Origin: Amycolatopsis circi
GTDB taxonomy: Bacteria; Actinomycetota; Actinomycetes; Mycobacteriales; Pseudonocardiaceae
Reading direction: 5' to 3'
NCBI RefSeq assembly: GCF_003385235.1
Contig: NZ_PQIA01000037.1
Coordinates: 1 to 62,798, forward strand
Length of the DNA stretch: 62,798 nt
Both the position numbers and the translations under genes were made by a program. Shown here in pieces: positions 8,619 through 17,331 of the stretch. The notes under the pieces are model-generated. The model did not search any database, was not told where the DNA came from, and worked only from the letters and a program-made list of their open reading frames with translations. Position 1 is the stretch's first letter; each line of letters opens with the position of its first letter.

Positions 8619-9086
8619 CTACCGCGCGAGGGTGTTGTGCTCGTCCGAGGCGTACTCCGGGTTCAGCGACAGCGCGCTGAACCGGAACGGCCGGTCCACG
8701 CGCGTGAAGCCGAGCGGGCAGTGCCGGGTGCCCGCGGGCAGATAGACCGAACCGCTCGTGGTGATCACGTGGCGGACGCCCTCGATGTCGAGGTAGATCT
8801 CCGCGCCGAGGTCGTCCGGGTCCGCCGGGTTGTTGCCGTGCCAGATCAGGACCTCGTCGTAGTCGTGCTGGTGCTCCTTCACCCACTGCACCGGAGCGTC
8901 GCATTCGCTGATCCACGTGTAGGTGAGGTGGATCTTGCTCTCCGGCACCTCCTTCGCGCGCATGAGGGCGAGCGATTCGCCGACGTTGGGCGGTTCGACG
9001 ACGCCTGCCGCGGCGCCCTCGTTGACGAGGTCGTCGAGACAGTTCGGCATTTTCCTCACGAACAGGTGCTCGTACGGACTGGTCAT
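8619..9086 (-). CDS. cupin-like protein of unknown function
   Basis: A 155-residue protein with a likely double-stranded beta-helix. H-x-H-D-Y-D-E at about residues 73-79 could supply cupin metal ligands, and a later P-A-G-T-R-H motif near residue 121 fits the second cupin motif. It therefore probably binds a metal and a small ligand. No closer family name is justified. It is divergent from the ABC importer and convergent with the LacI regulator; the shared intergenic region carries two putative operators, so it probably belongs to the same regulon and may process the imported compound. Confidence 0.7.
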   Translation of the reverse strand: MTSPYEHLFVRKMPNCLDDLVNEGAAAGVVEPPNVGESLALMRAKEVPESKIHLTYTWISECDAPVQWVKEHQHDYDEVLIWHGNNPADPDDLGAEIYLDIEGVRHVITTSGSVYLPAGTRHCPLGFTRVDRPFRFSALSLNPEYASDEHNTLAR

Positions 9087-9139
9087 GCGGCTGCTTCCTC
9101 CTCTGCTCCCGGACCGGGTCGAGCCGGTGGCAGGCTCAC

Positions 9140-9153
9140 TCTAAACGATTAGC
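9140..9153. promoter_or_regulatory. LacI-type operator candidate 1
   Basis: TCTAAACGATTAGC contains the inverted repeat CTAA-N4-TTAG. It lies in the 170-bp divergent region between the cupin gene and the ABC substrate-binding protein, 78 bp from a second copy. I assign it to the adjacent LacI-family regulator by position and by similarity of the two sites. Confidence 0.6.
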
Positions 9154-9217
9154 TTCTCCACTTGTAGACTCTTCCCTCGCACGAGAACTGGCCGTACCCT
9201 GTGGCGACGCCGGGTTG

Positions 9218-9231
9218 TCTAACGGCTTAGA
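9218..9231. promoter_or_regulatory. LacI-type operator candidate 2
   Basis: TCTAACGGCTTAGA has perfect arms TCTAA/TTAGA around a 4-base centre. It lies 25 bp upstream of the GTG start of the substrate-binding protein. Its spacing from site 1 (78 bp) would allow one regulator to act on both divergent promoters, possibly by looping. Confidence 0.6.
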
Positions 9232-9256
9232 TTTCTGGCTTCCCTGGAGGTTCCCG

Positions 9257-10756
9257 GTGTCGCGCAGACCTCGATCCCTGCCCACCCTCCTGCTCGCCGT
9301 CGCGCTGCTCGCCGGCTGCGGCCGTCCGGACGACGCGGCCGCCGGGAGCGACACGCTTCGCATCTCCGTCTCCGCCGACGCGGGCGAGGTCCTCAATCCC
9401 TACGCCAGCAACCAGGGCCCGATCCAAGAGCTGCGCAGTTCCCTCGTCTTCGAGGGGCTCACCGCGCTGGACCCGGCGGGCAAGACCGAATGGCGGCTGG
9501 CGACCGGCATGACGCCGAACGCCGACCGGACACAGTGGACGATCACGCTGCGCCCCGGCGTGAAGTTCAGCGACGGCACCGAGTTCACCTCCGCCGACGT
9601 CGTGTCGAGCATCAAGTACCTGCGCGATCCCGCGCACGCCGCGCAGGGCCTGGCGCTGATCCAGATGATCGACCCGAGCACCGTCCGGGCGGTGGACAAG
9701 CTCACCGTCCGAGTGGGGCTGACCGAGCCGTTCAGTCCGTTCAAGGACATCTGGACGAGCGTGCTGCTGCCGATGACCAAAACCGGGTCGGCCCCGGCGA
9801 AGCCGATCGGCACCGGGCCGTTCGCGGTCAAGTCGTTCGCCGGGGGCCGGGAGTCCACAGTGGAGCGATTCGGCGGCTACTGGGGCAAGAAACCGAAGCT
9901 CGCCGCCGTTCAGCTGATCGAGTACCAGAGCCAGCAGGCGCAGGCGAACGCGCTGCTGTCCGGCCGCGTCGACATCGCGTCGAACACGACCCCGACGATC
10001 GCGAAGTCGCTCGTCGGGCGCGGCGGCATCCAATTGCTCGACAGCAAAGGGACCTTCAGCCTGCAGATCGGGCTCGACACGGCGGTCGCGCCGTTCCGCG
10101 ACGTCCGGGTGCGCCAGGCGTTGCGGCTGCTGGTCGACCGGCGGCAGATCGTGTCCAACGTCTTCAGCGGTTACGCCCGGATCGCGAACGACTACGAGAC
10201 GACCACGCCGCAGTGCGCCGCGCCGGATATCCCACAGCGCGCTCCGGACATCGCGGCCGCGAAACGGCTGCTGGCCGAGGCCGAGCAGAGCGATCTGTCT
10301 TTCGCGATCACCACCGACGGCCTGCTGCCCGGCATGTCGGAGCTGGCGCAGGTCTTCGCGCAGAACGCCGCGCTGGCGGGGGTCAAGGTGACCGTCAATG
10401 TGGTCCCGACGCCGGAGCTGCTGGCGAAATGGGGCCAGTGGCCGGCTTTCGTCGACTACAACCCGGTCCCCTACCTGCCGTCCGTGCTCGGCGGGCTGCT
10501 GCCGGACCGAGTCGGCAACGCCGCGCACTGGAACAACGCCGCTTTCGCCGGGCTGGCCGGCGAACTGTTCAGGTCCCCCGAGCAGCAGCAGTGCCCGCTC
10601 ATGAACCGGATGCACGAGATCGAATACACCGACGGTCCGTACATCATCCCCGCGTTCTCCGACGTGCTCCTGCCCCACCGGGCGGCAGTGCAAGGGCTGG
10701 TGCCGGATGTGAACGGCCGCCCGCTGTCGTTCCTGACCGAGGTGACCGTCGGATGA
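9257..10756 (+). CDS. ABC importer substrate-binding lipoprotein, family 5 (peptide/nickel type)
   Basis: A 499-residue extracytoplasmic binding protein. The signal peptide ends in a lipobox L-L-A-G-C (Cys near residue 22), so it is a membrane-anchored lipoprotein. The family 5 signature is clear: L-R-P-G-V-K-F-S-D-G-T-E-F-T-S-A-D-V-V near residue 102. I chose the GTG at 9257 because TGGAGG lies 6 bp upstream and because it gives a normal lipoprotein leader. The next gene overlaps it by 4 bp. Family 5 proteins bind peptides, opines, nickel chelates or oligosaccharides; the ligand here is unknown. Confidence 0.92.
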   Translation: MSRRPRSLPTLLLAVALLAGCGRPDDAAAGSDTLRISVSADAGEVLNPYASNQGPIQELRSSLVFEGLTALDPAGKTEWRLATGMTPNADRTQWTITLRPGVKFSDGTEFTSADVVSSIKYLRDPAHAAQGLALIQMIDPSTVRAVDKLTVRVGLTEPFSPFKDIWTSVLLPMTKTGSAPAKPIGTGPFAVKSFAGGRESTVERFGGYWGKKPKLAAVQLIEYQSQQAQANALLSGRVDIASNTTPTIAKSLVGRGGIQLLDSKGTFSLQIGLDTAVAPFRDVRVRQALRLLVDRRQIVSNVFSGYARIANDYETTTPQCAAPDIPQRAPDIAAAKRLLAEAEQSDLSFAITTDGLLPGMSELAQVFAQNAALAGVKVTVNVVPTPELLAKWGQWPAFVDYNPVPYLPSVLGGLLPDRVGNAAHWNNAAFAGLAGELFRSPEQQQCPLMNRMHEIEYTDGPYIIPAFSDVLLPHRAAVQGLVPDVNGRPLSFLTEVTVG

Positions 10757-11691
10757 CCGCACGGTGGCTCGTGCGCCGGCTGGCGCTCGGCGTGCTCGTG
10801 CTGTTTCTGGTCTCGGTGCTGGTTTTCCTGGTGACCCAAGCGTTGCCGGGCGACGTGGCCCGGATCGTCCTCGGCAAGGAAGCGACGGCCGAGCAACTGG
10901 CGAACCTGCGGCGCCAGCTCGGGCTCGACCAGCCGCTCGTGTCGCAGTACGGCCACTGGCTCGGCGGATTGCTCACCGGCGATCCCGGCGTGTCGCTGCA
11001 GAACCGGGAACCGGTCTCGGAAATCCTCGGGCCGCGGATCGTGAACTCGTTCACGCTCGGCTTCGTCTCGATGGCGCTGATCCTGCCGCTCTCGGTGGTC
11101 GCCGGAGTGCTGAGCGCCGCGCGCCGCGACAGTTTCGCGGACAAGGCGTTCGTCGCCGTCACGTCGCTGAGCATGGCGCTGCCGCCGTTCGTCGTGGGAA
11201 TGCTGCTGATCGCGCTCTTCGCCACCTCGATGCTCGGGGTGCTGCCGGGAGTTTCGGACATCCCGCCCGGCGACCTGCCGTGGTGGCACCCGGCGGAACT
11301 CGTGCTGCCGGTCGCCACGCTCACGTTCATGGGGGTGATGTACTTGGGCCGGTTGGTGCGCGCTTCGGTCATCGACGCGCTCGACAGCGAATACGTGCAG
11401 ATGGCCGTCCTCAAAGGACTCAGCCGCCGGCGCATCCTGTTCCGGCACGCGCTGCCCAACGCCGTCGCGGCGAGCCTTCCGGCGGCCGGTCTGGTCGCGG
11501 CCGTCACGATCACCGGCGTCGTGGTGGTCGAATACGTCTACTCGTATCCCGGGCTCGGCACGGCGCTGGTCAGCGCGGTGAACTCGCACGATCTGCCGGT
11601 GCTGCAGGCGTGTGTGCTCATCCTCGCGGCCACGTACTACCTGTGCAATCTCCTCGCGGACGTCCTCGCCGCAGCGGGGCGCACCCGATGA
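10753..11691 (+). CDS. ABC transporter permease, DppB type
   Basis: A 312-residue inner membrane permease with six predicted transmembrane segments, the first at residues 8-30. The N-terminal conserved block is typical of DppB/OppB proteins (T-Q-A-L-P-G-D-V-A, then L-G-L-D-Q-P-L). The cytoplasmic EAA-type loop is Y-V-Q-M-A-V-L-K-G-L-S near residue 215. The ATG overlaps the previous stop by 4 bp, and the gene overlaps the next permease by 4 bp, so the importer is translated as a coupled unit. Confidence 0.92.
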   Translation: MTARWLVRRLALGVLVLFLVSVLVFLVTQALPGDVARIVLGKEATAEQLANLRRQLGLDQPLVSQYGHWLGGLLTGDPGVSLQNREPVSEILGPRIVNSFTLGFVSMALILPLSVVAGVLSAARRDSFADKAFVAVTSLSMALPPFVVGMLLIALFATSMLGVLPGVSDIPPGDLPWWHPAELVLPVATLTFMGVMYLGRLVRASVIDALDSEYVQMAVLKGLSRRRILFRHALPNAVAASLPAAGLVAAVTITGVVVVEYVYSYPGLGTALVSAVNSHDLPVLQACVLILAATYYLCNLLADVLAAAGRTR

Positions 11692-12521
11692 GCGTTTCGG
11701 TGGTGCGCCGCGCGTCCCGGACCGGTCGCGCGCGGCTCGGACTCGGCTTGCTTGCCGCGATCGCCTTCATCGTCATCTTCGGCCCGCTGCTCGCGCCGTG
11801 GCCGCCGACCGCCATCGTCGCGCCGCCGTTGGAGGGGCCGAGCGCGGAATTCCCGCTGGGCACAGACCTTCTCGGCCGCGACGTGCTCAGCCGCCTGCTG
11901 TCCGGAGGCGGCACCCTCACCTGGATGACGCTGCTCGCCACCGGAATCGGCGTAGTCCTCGGGGCACTCATCGGCCTGACCGCCGCCTACCGCGACGGCA
12001 TCGCCGACACCGTCCTCATGCGAGCGATGGACGTCGTGCTGAGCTTCCCGGAAACCATCTTCGTGCTGGTGTTCGTGGCCGCGTTCGGCCGCCATCCGTT
12101 GCTCACGGCGTCGCTCGTCGGGGTGGCGTTCGCGCCCGGCGTCTCGCGAGTGCTGCGCGGTGCGGCACTGCCGGTACTCGACAGCGAATATGTCTTGTGG
12201 GCCAAGGCGAACGGCCTGCCCGGGCGGCAGATCGTCCTCGGCGAGGTGCTGCCCGGGGTGACGTCGCCGCTGATGGTGGAGGCCGGGATGCGGCTGGTGT
12301 GGGCGGTCACCGCGATCGCCTCGCTGAACTATCTCGGCTTCGGCGTCTCCCCGCCCGCGCCGGACTGGGGGCTCATGGTCAGCGAGAACCAGGACGGCCT
12401 GGCCGCCGCGCCGCTGCCCGTGCTGGCGCCGATCGCGCTGATCCTCATGATGGCGCTCGGCGGCAACCTCGTGGCCGAGTCCGTCGCCCGGACTGTCAGC
12501 CGCACGGAAGGGAAGAGCTGA
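11688..12521 (+). CDS. ABC transporter permease, DppC type
   Basis: A 277-residue permease paired with the preceding DppB-type protein. It has the DppC layout: one N-terminal transmembrane helix, the loop P-L-G-T-D-L-L-G-R-D-V-L-S-R (near residue 57), then five helices. The EAA loop is Y-V-L-W-A-K-A-N-G-L-P near residue 168. It ends one base before the GTG of the ATPase gene. It forms the heterodimeric channel of the importer. Confidence 0.92.
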   Translation: MSVSVVRRASRTGRARLGLGLLAAIAFIVIFGPLLAPWPPTAIVAPPLEGPSAEFPLGTDLLGRDVLSRLLSGGGTLTWMTLLATGIGVVLGALIGLTAAYRDGIADTVLMRAMDVVLSFPETIFVLVFVAAFGRHPLLTASLVGVAFAPGVSRVLRGAALPVLDSEYVLWAKANGLPGRQIVLGEVLPGVTSPLMVEAGMRLVWAVTAIASLNYLGFGVSPPAPDWGLMVSENQDGLAAAPLPVLAPIALILMMALGGNLVAESVARTVSRTEGKS

Positions 12522-12522
12522 C

Positions 12523-14280
12523 GTGGCCAAGGAAGTCGCGGTGTCGGGCGTGACCGTCGAGGCCGCCGAGTATGCCATCGTGCGGGACATCGGCTTCGAA
12601 CTCGGCCGCGGCGAGGTCCTCGGCGTGGTCGGCGAATCAGGTTCCGGCAAAAGCACCCTCGCGCTCGCCCTGCTGGGTTTCGCCCGGACCGGCGCGACGA
12701 TCACCAGCGGACAGGTCGTTGTCGACGGAGTGGACCTGCTTTCCTTGCCTGCCGCGGAATTGCGTCGCGCACGAGGCCGGAAAGTCGCGTATGTGCCGCA
12801 GGATCCGGCGACCGCGCTCAACCCGAGCCTGCGCGTGTCGACCCAGTTGACCGAGGGATTGGACCGGCCCGCCCTGAACCGGGTGCAGCACTTGCTGGAC
12901 ACCGTCGGATTGCCCAGCGACGACGCGTTCCTGCGCCGCCGCCCGCGCCAGCTTTCCGGCGGCCAGCAGCAACGGGTCGCCATCGCGATGGCCATCGCCG
13001 CCGGACCGCGGCTGATCGTGCTCGACGAACCGACGACCGGACTCGACGTCGCCACCCAATCGCGAGTACTCGACCTGGTGCGGAACCTGTGCCGGACCCG
13101 CGACCTGGCGGCGATCTACGTCTCGCACGACCTCGCGGTGGTCGCCGACGTCGCCGACCAGGTGATGGTCATGTACGGCGGTGAGGTGGTCGAACACGGC
13201 CCCGCCCGCGCTGTCCTCACCCGTGCCGCGCATCCTTACACCCGCGCCCTGCTGGCGGCCGTGCCGTCCGCGACCCATCGGCAGCGGCTGGTCCCCATCC
13301 GCGGCCGGACGCCCAGCATCGACGATGCCCGCGTTGGCTGCGCCTTCGCGCCACGCTGCGACTACGCCACGACCGCTTGCCGCACAACGCATCCGGTGCT
13401 GGCACACGGACCCTCCGGAACCCTCGCGCGGTGCATTCACGCGGAAGAAGTCGCCCGGAACGCTTTCGCCGCTTCGCGCGCTCCAGAACCGAACGCACCT
13501 CCCCCGGACCAGGCGGCACTGCTGTCCGTCTCCGGCCTGAACGCCAGCTACCACGGACGACAGGTCGTCTTCGACGTCTCTTTCGACCTGCGGCCCGGCC
13601 AATGCCTCGCCGTCGTCGGCGAGTCCGGCAGCGGCAAAACCACCATGTCGCGGTGCCTGGCCGGACTGCACCCCGAGCAGCAAGGCGAGGTCACCTTCGA
13701 AGGCAAGCCAGTCCCAGCCGCCGCAGCCCGCCGAGACTCCCGCACCCGACGCGAACTGCAGTATGTCTTCCAGAATCCGTACGGCTCGCTCAGTCCACAT
13801 CGGACGGTCGAGAACAGCCTGCTGGTCGCCCTGCGCCACTACTTCGGCGTGAACCCCCGCGAAGGCCGCCGCCGGGCCCGCGCCGCCCTCGACCGCGTCG
13901 AAATCCCGTCGCGGCTGGCCGACCGCTACCCGTCGGAACTGTCCGGCGGACAACGCCAGCGAGTCGCCATCGCACGGGCCTTGGTGTGCGAGCCGAAACT
14001 GATCATCTGCGACGAGGTGACGTCCGCATTGGACGTTTCGGTGCAGGCGTCCGTGGTGGAACTGCTGCGCTCCCTGATGGACGACGGGCCGTCGATGATC
14101 TTCGTGACGCACAACCTGGCGGTGGTGCGCAGCATTTCGGACGAGGTCGTCGTGCTGAGCGAAGGCCGGGCCGTCGAATCCGGGCGGACTGACCGCGTGC
14201 TTACTGCACCGTCGCATGCGTACACGAGGAGCTTGCTCGCCGCGACGCTAGACATCCCCGACCAGATCAGTCCGCGCTGA
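12523..14280 (+). CDS. fused ABC ATPase (DppD-DppF type)
   Basis: A 585-residue protein with two complete nucleotide-binding domains. Domain 1 has Walker A G-E-S-G-S-G-K-S-T at residues 37-45, the signature L-S-G-G-Q-Q-Q-R, and Walker B L-I-V-L-D-E-P. An oligopeptide-transporter C-terminal segment with Cys residues (about 265-305) links to domain 2, which has G-E-S-G-S-G-K-T-T, L-S-G-G-Q-R-Q-R and L-I-I-C-D-E-V. All residues needed for ATP hydrolysis are present. One chain thus provides both motor subunits. It completes the four-gene importer. Its 3' end overlaps the convergent DHFR-like gene by 14 bp. Confidence 0.93.
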   Translation: MAKEVAVSGVTVEAAEYAIVRDIGFELGRGEVLGVVGESGSGKSTLALALLGFARTGATITSGQVVVDGVDLLSLPAAELRRARGRKVAYVPQDPATALNPSLRVSTQLTEGLDRPALNRVQHLLDTVGLPSDDAFLRRRPRQLSGGQQQRVAIAMAIAAGPRLIVLDEPTTGLDVATQSRVLDLVRNLCRTRDLAAIYVSHDLAVVADVADQVMVMYGGEVVEHGPARAVLTRAAHPYTRALLAAVPSATHRQRLVPIRGRTPSIDDARVGCAFAPRCDYATTACRTTHPVLAHGPSGTLARCIHAEEVARNAFAASRAPEPNAPPPDQAALLSVSGLNASYHGRQVVFDVSFDLRPGQCLAVVGESGSGKTTMSRCLAGLHPEQQGEVTFEGKPVPAAAARRDSRTRRELQYVFQNPYGSLSPHRTVENSLLVALRHYFGVNPREGRRRARAALDRVEIPSRLADRYPSELSGGQRQRVAIARALVCEPKLIICDEVTSALDVSVQASVVELLRSLMDDGPSMIFVTHNLAVVRSISDEVVVLSEGRAVESGRTDRVLTAPSHAYTRSLLAATLDIPDQISPR

Positions 14281-14878
14281 CGCGGCGATAGCGGATGTGG
14301 GTGGTCAGCGGTGAATGGAGCACCTCGACGGGCTCGAAACCGAACGATTCCACCCCGTCGAACATGCGCTCGCCCGACCCGAGCAAGACGGGCGCGATGT
14401 CGAGAGTCAACTCGTCGACCACCCCGGCGTTCAGCGCCTGCCGAACCGTCGAAGCGCCGCCCGCGATGTCCACCCCTTTGCCTCCGGCAGCCTCGCACGC
14501 CGCCGCGTAGGCAGCGTCGAAGCCGTCAGTGACGAAGTAGAACGTCGTCCCGCCCTCCATCCGGATCGGCTCGTGAGAGTGATGAGTAAGCACGAAAACC
14601 GGCGCGTGATACGGCGGTTCGGCACCCCACCAGCCCGACCAGTCCTCGTCCCACTCCCCGCGAACGGGACCGAACATGTTGCGCCCCATGACATACGCGC
14701 CGCGGGGCCGCATGAGCCACCCGCTGGCGGTCTTGTCGGCGTCGTTCGCCCGGGGATCGCCGATGTGCCACCCGTGCAACTCCCGCCCCCGCACTCCAAG
14801 CGGCTCGTCCCGGCTCTGCCCCGGCCCGGCGACGAAACCGTCCAGCGAAATCGACATATGGCAAGTCGTGTCCGGCAC
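14267..14878 (-). CDS. dihydrofolate reductase family protein (RibD C-terminal-like)
   Basis: A 203-residue protein of the DHFR/RibD-C superfamily. It starts with M-S-I-S-L-D-G-F-V-A-G-P, the typical first strand, and contains R-G-A-Y-V-M-G-R-N-M-F-G and a G-G-A-S-T-V-R-Q-A-L-N-A-G cofactor-binding helix. Actinomycetes carry many such NADPH-dependent reductases of unknown substrate, distinct from true FolA. The GTG at 14878 adds seven residues before the first in-frame ATG; either start is possible. The flanking genes give no functional hint. Confidence 0.85.
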   Translation of the reverse strand: MPDTTCHMSISLDGFVAGPGQSRDEPLGVRGRELHGWHIGDPRANDADKTASGWLMRPRGAYVMGRNMFGPVRGEWDEDWSGWWGAEPPYHAPVFVLTHHSHEPIRMEGGTTFYFVTDGFDAAYAAACEAAGGKGVDIAGGASTVRQALNAGVVDELTLDIAPVLLGSGERMFDGVESFGFEPVEVLHSPLTTHIRYRRVSAD

Positions 14879-14974
14879 GGTGGGCCTCCCTAGTGATTGC
14901 GGTTTGCAAGCGGTTGGGAGGAAGATAGCAGGCAGACGCGGTGAGCGCTACGCGTTGCGGAGATTCTCCGCGGG

Positions 14975-16201
14975 TCAGCCCGCCAGGTGGCGCAGGAACG
15001 TGGTCGTGCGATGCCACGCGAAGTACGGTTCGGACGCTTCCCGATGGGCTCCGCAACGACGTCCGGCCAGGTGCTGCATGCGGAGTTTCAGACTCCCGGC
15101 CGGAAGCTGGTCGAGCCGCACGGTCTGGATGCAGCCGGTCTCGTCGACGGTGACCCAGCCCGATTCATACAGGACGTCGCAGCCGAAGCTGCAGGCGAGC
15201 ATCGCGATGTCGCGGAGGTTCCTTCGTTCGTCGTCAGTGCAGGCCGCGCGTTTCTTTACGTGCGCCGCCACCAGGAACTCCAACGGGAACTCGTCGCCGC
15301 ACAACGCGCAGGGAGCGGAAACGCGTTCGTTGGCGAGCAGCTTGCGGAGCCGGGTCTGTTCGGTCCGGACTTTGACCTGGGTCTTCACGTCCAACTCGCC
15401 GAAGTGGACGTCCGCCGCGGGTTCGGCGCCGGAGCGGTCGAGCGTCAGCGTCGTCGGCGACGTGGCTCTGCTGACGTGCGGCAGGTTGGCCAGCACCGCC
15501 CCGACGAAAGTGCTCCGGTGACCTAGTTCGGCAACCGAAACCTCGAGCGTGCCTCGCGCGGCGAGCACGTCCAGCCCGTGCTGGATCTCGCGGAGAGGAA
15601 CGGGCTGCCCTTCCGGCGACCGGTCAGTGCCCACCAGCACCGAGTCGTCCTCGACCTTGAGGATCTGGTTCCCTTTGCCGGTGGGGGTCGAGATCGTCTC
15701 GCCGATGAGACCCCGGACCAGGTCCTTCGCTCGCGGCAGCACTCCGTCCGAAGCAGGCTCCGCCAGATCGGCCGCGAGCCGGGCCGCATCGTCCGGGCCG
15801 TAGCCCGGAACCTCCAGCCGCAACTCGATCCGTTTCTGGTTGTTGCCCTCCTTCGCGCCGTCTTTCCGGCCGATCTTCCCCTGCGCCCGGGTGATCTGCC
15901 GCCGCACCTGCTCGATGTTGCGCTCGTCGGCCAAAACGATCGGAGCCGGGACAATACTGCGCTCCTCCTCCGGCAAACGGGCGGTTTGCGTTGACGCCAC
16001 AACGCCCGACACCACCACCGCCTGCCGGTCTCGAAGGCGCTCGAGCAACAGCGTCAAGGCGGAGTTGTACTGGTAGTTCCGCGGGTTCGGCCCGGCGCCC
16101 CGGCCGCCCGCACTCTCCATGACCAGGCTCAACCGCCCGCCGTCGGCCACCACGGAGAACTCGGCGTTCAGTTCGACGCCCTCGTCGTTGCTTGCAAGCA
16201 C
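14975..16201 (-). CDS. HNH-type protein with ScoMcrA-like head domain (putative modification-dependent nuclease)
   Basis: A 408-residue protein. Residues about 35-130 contain N-P-R-N-Y-Q-Y-N-S-A-L-T-L-L-L-E-R-L, resembling the N-terminal head domain of the Streptomyces type IV restriction enzyme ScoMcrA. Residues 160-240 hold a winged-helix-like segment with T-D-R-S-P-E-G-Q-P-V-P and L-G-H-R-S-T-F-V-G-A-V-L, which I associate with actinobacterial restriction proteins. The C-terminus has a zinc-type HNH domain: C298-x2-C301, H314 in A-A-H-V-K-K-R, N328, then C337 and C341. The usual last His is replaced in C-S-F-G-C-D, so nuclease activity is not certain. No SRA or sulfur-binding domain is obvious. 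No partner gene is nearby. The start is a GTG with a weak ribosome site. Confidence 0.65.
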   Translation of the reverse strand: MLASNDEGVELNAEFSVVADGGRLSLVMESAGGRGAGPNPRNYQYNSALTLLLERLRDRQAVVVSGVVASTQTARLPEEERSIVPAPIVLADERNIEQVRRQITRAQGKIGRKDGAKEGNNQKRIELRLEVPGYGPDDAARLAADLAEPASDGVLPRAKDLVRGLIGETISTPTGKGNQILKVEDDSVLVGTDRSPEGQPVPLREIQHGLDVLAARGTLEVSVAELGHRSTFVGAVLANLPHVSRATSPTTLTLDRSGAEPAADVHFGELDVKTQVKVRTEQTRLRKLLANERVSAPCALCGDEFPLEFLVAAHVKKRAACTDDERRNLRDIAMLACSFGCDVLYESGWVTVDETGCIQTVRLDQLPAGSLKLRMQHLAGRRCGAHREASEPYFAWHRTTTFLRHLAG

Positions 16202-16241
16202 GAGATCAGCCTGCCAGACCGGCCGAGGCCCGCGAGCAGGG

Positions 16242-16760
16242 TCAGAAAAGCGACCCCACCCCGACCGCCGCGCACACCGACAGGAACAGTCCGCCCACCG
16301 CGAAGCCCAGCGGTTTCTGCCGCCACGCCGTGTGGCGGTCCAGGGCGTACCAGCCCGGGCCGGTCAGCAGCAGGGCCAGCGCCATCGCCGCGAGCGTCAG
16401 TTCCAGTTCGAATCCCGGGCCGGTGGTTCCGAACAGGCCGCCCGACCACTTCACCCGCACCGCGCTGATCGCCACGCCCAGCAGGCCGGCCGCGGCGAGC
16501 GGGGTCAGCAGGCCCAGCGCCAGCAGGACGGCACCGCCGACCTCGGTGATTCCGGTCAGCCAGGTCAGGAACTCGATGTTGTGGCTGAAACCGCAGCCCT
16601 GCAACAGGTTCTCGAAATGCGCCATGCCCGAGCCGCCGAACAGGCCGAAGACCTGCACGAGCCCGTGCGCCCCCATCGCGACCGACAGCATCAGCCGCAG
16701 CACCAGCAGACCGAAGTCCAAGCCGCCATTCTCATCCGACCAACGGGACATGTTCGCCAC
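16242..16760 (-). CDS. DoxX family membrane protein
   Basis: A 172-residue protein with four predicted membrane helices. The DoxX pattern is visible: L-R-L-M-L-S-V-A-M-G-A-H-G in helix 1 and G-I-T-E-V-G-G-A-V-L-L-A-L-G-L-L-T-P-L-A in the next pair. DoxX proteins are linked to thiol/sulfite redox balance in mycobacteria and to membrane oxidoreductases elsewhere; the exact role here is unknown. It lies on the same strand as the HNH gene, 40 bp upstream, but a shared function is not apparent. Confidence 0.85.
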   Translation of the reverse strand: MANMSRWSDENGGLDFGLLVLRLMLSVAMGAHGLVQVFGLFGGSGMAHFENLLQGCGFSHNIEFLTWLTGITEVGGAVLLALGLLTPLAAAGLLGVAISAVRVKWSGGLFGTTGPGFELELTLAAMALALLLTGPGWYALDRHTAWRQKPLGFAVGGLFLSVCAAVGVGSLF

Positions 16761-16831
16761 GCCGACACCCTAGCCATCCCGCCGGCCGGTCCGGGCGACC
16801 CACCGGACGTGTCGCACCCAAGAAGCCCGCC

Positions 16832-17299
16832 TCACGACGCGGAGGCGGCGCCCTCGGGCAGATAGCTGTCCCGGAAACCGAACGCGCTCGGCGAGGGTCC
16901 CTTCTCCCGCAGCAGTTCCAGTCGCTGCACAGCCTCCTCGACCGACGGGATATGCCCGGCGGGAACCCACCACAGCACCTGGAACGGCGTCTTCGGCAGC
17001 TCGAACCATTCCGAGCGGCGGCGCAGCATGTCCAGGTGGCCGCTGCGGTAGACGTAGTCCCACAGCGCTTCGCGGCTTTCCCAGACCGACATGTTCACCA
17101 GGACGTCGTCGCCGAGCGGGGTCCGGATCGCGGTGGCGTCGTTGCCGCCGTCCTCGACCAGGCGCCATACGAAGCCGGGCGCGTTGTCGGCGACCTCGTT
17201 CAGGGTGTCGAGCATCGACGTGAAGCCGTGCATCCGGGGGTCGTCGAGGGGGTGTCTCGTGATGCCCACGTTGAGCTGGGCGAGGTGATGTTCCGTCAC
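16832..17299 (-). CDS. DUF3291 domain protein
   Basis: A 155-residue protein of the DUF3291 type, recognised by A-Q-L-N-V-G at the N-terminus, M-S-V-W-E-S-R-E-A-L-W-D-Y-V-Y-R-S-G-H near residue 70 and W-W-V-P-A-G-H near residue 109. The fold is ABM/dimeric alpha-beta barrel-like, related to small monooxygenases, but no activity is established for the family. It is followed on the same strand (upstream, 33 bp) by a DNA-binding regulator with conserved cysteines, which may control it. Confidence 0.8.
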   Translation of the reverse strand: MTEHHLAQLNVGITRHPLDDPRMHGFTSMLDTLNEVADNAPGFVWRLVEDGGNDATAIRTPLGDDVLVNMSVWESREALWDYVYRSGHLDMLRRRSEWFELPKTPFQVLWWVPAGHIPSVEEAVQRLELLREKGPSPSAFGFRDSYLPEGAASAS

Positions 17300-17331
17300 T
17301 CCTTCACCTCACCATCGCCGGACCTTCTATG

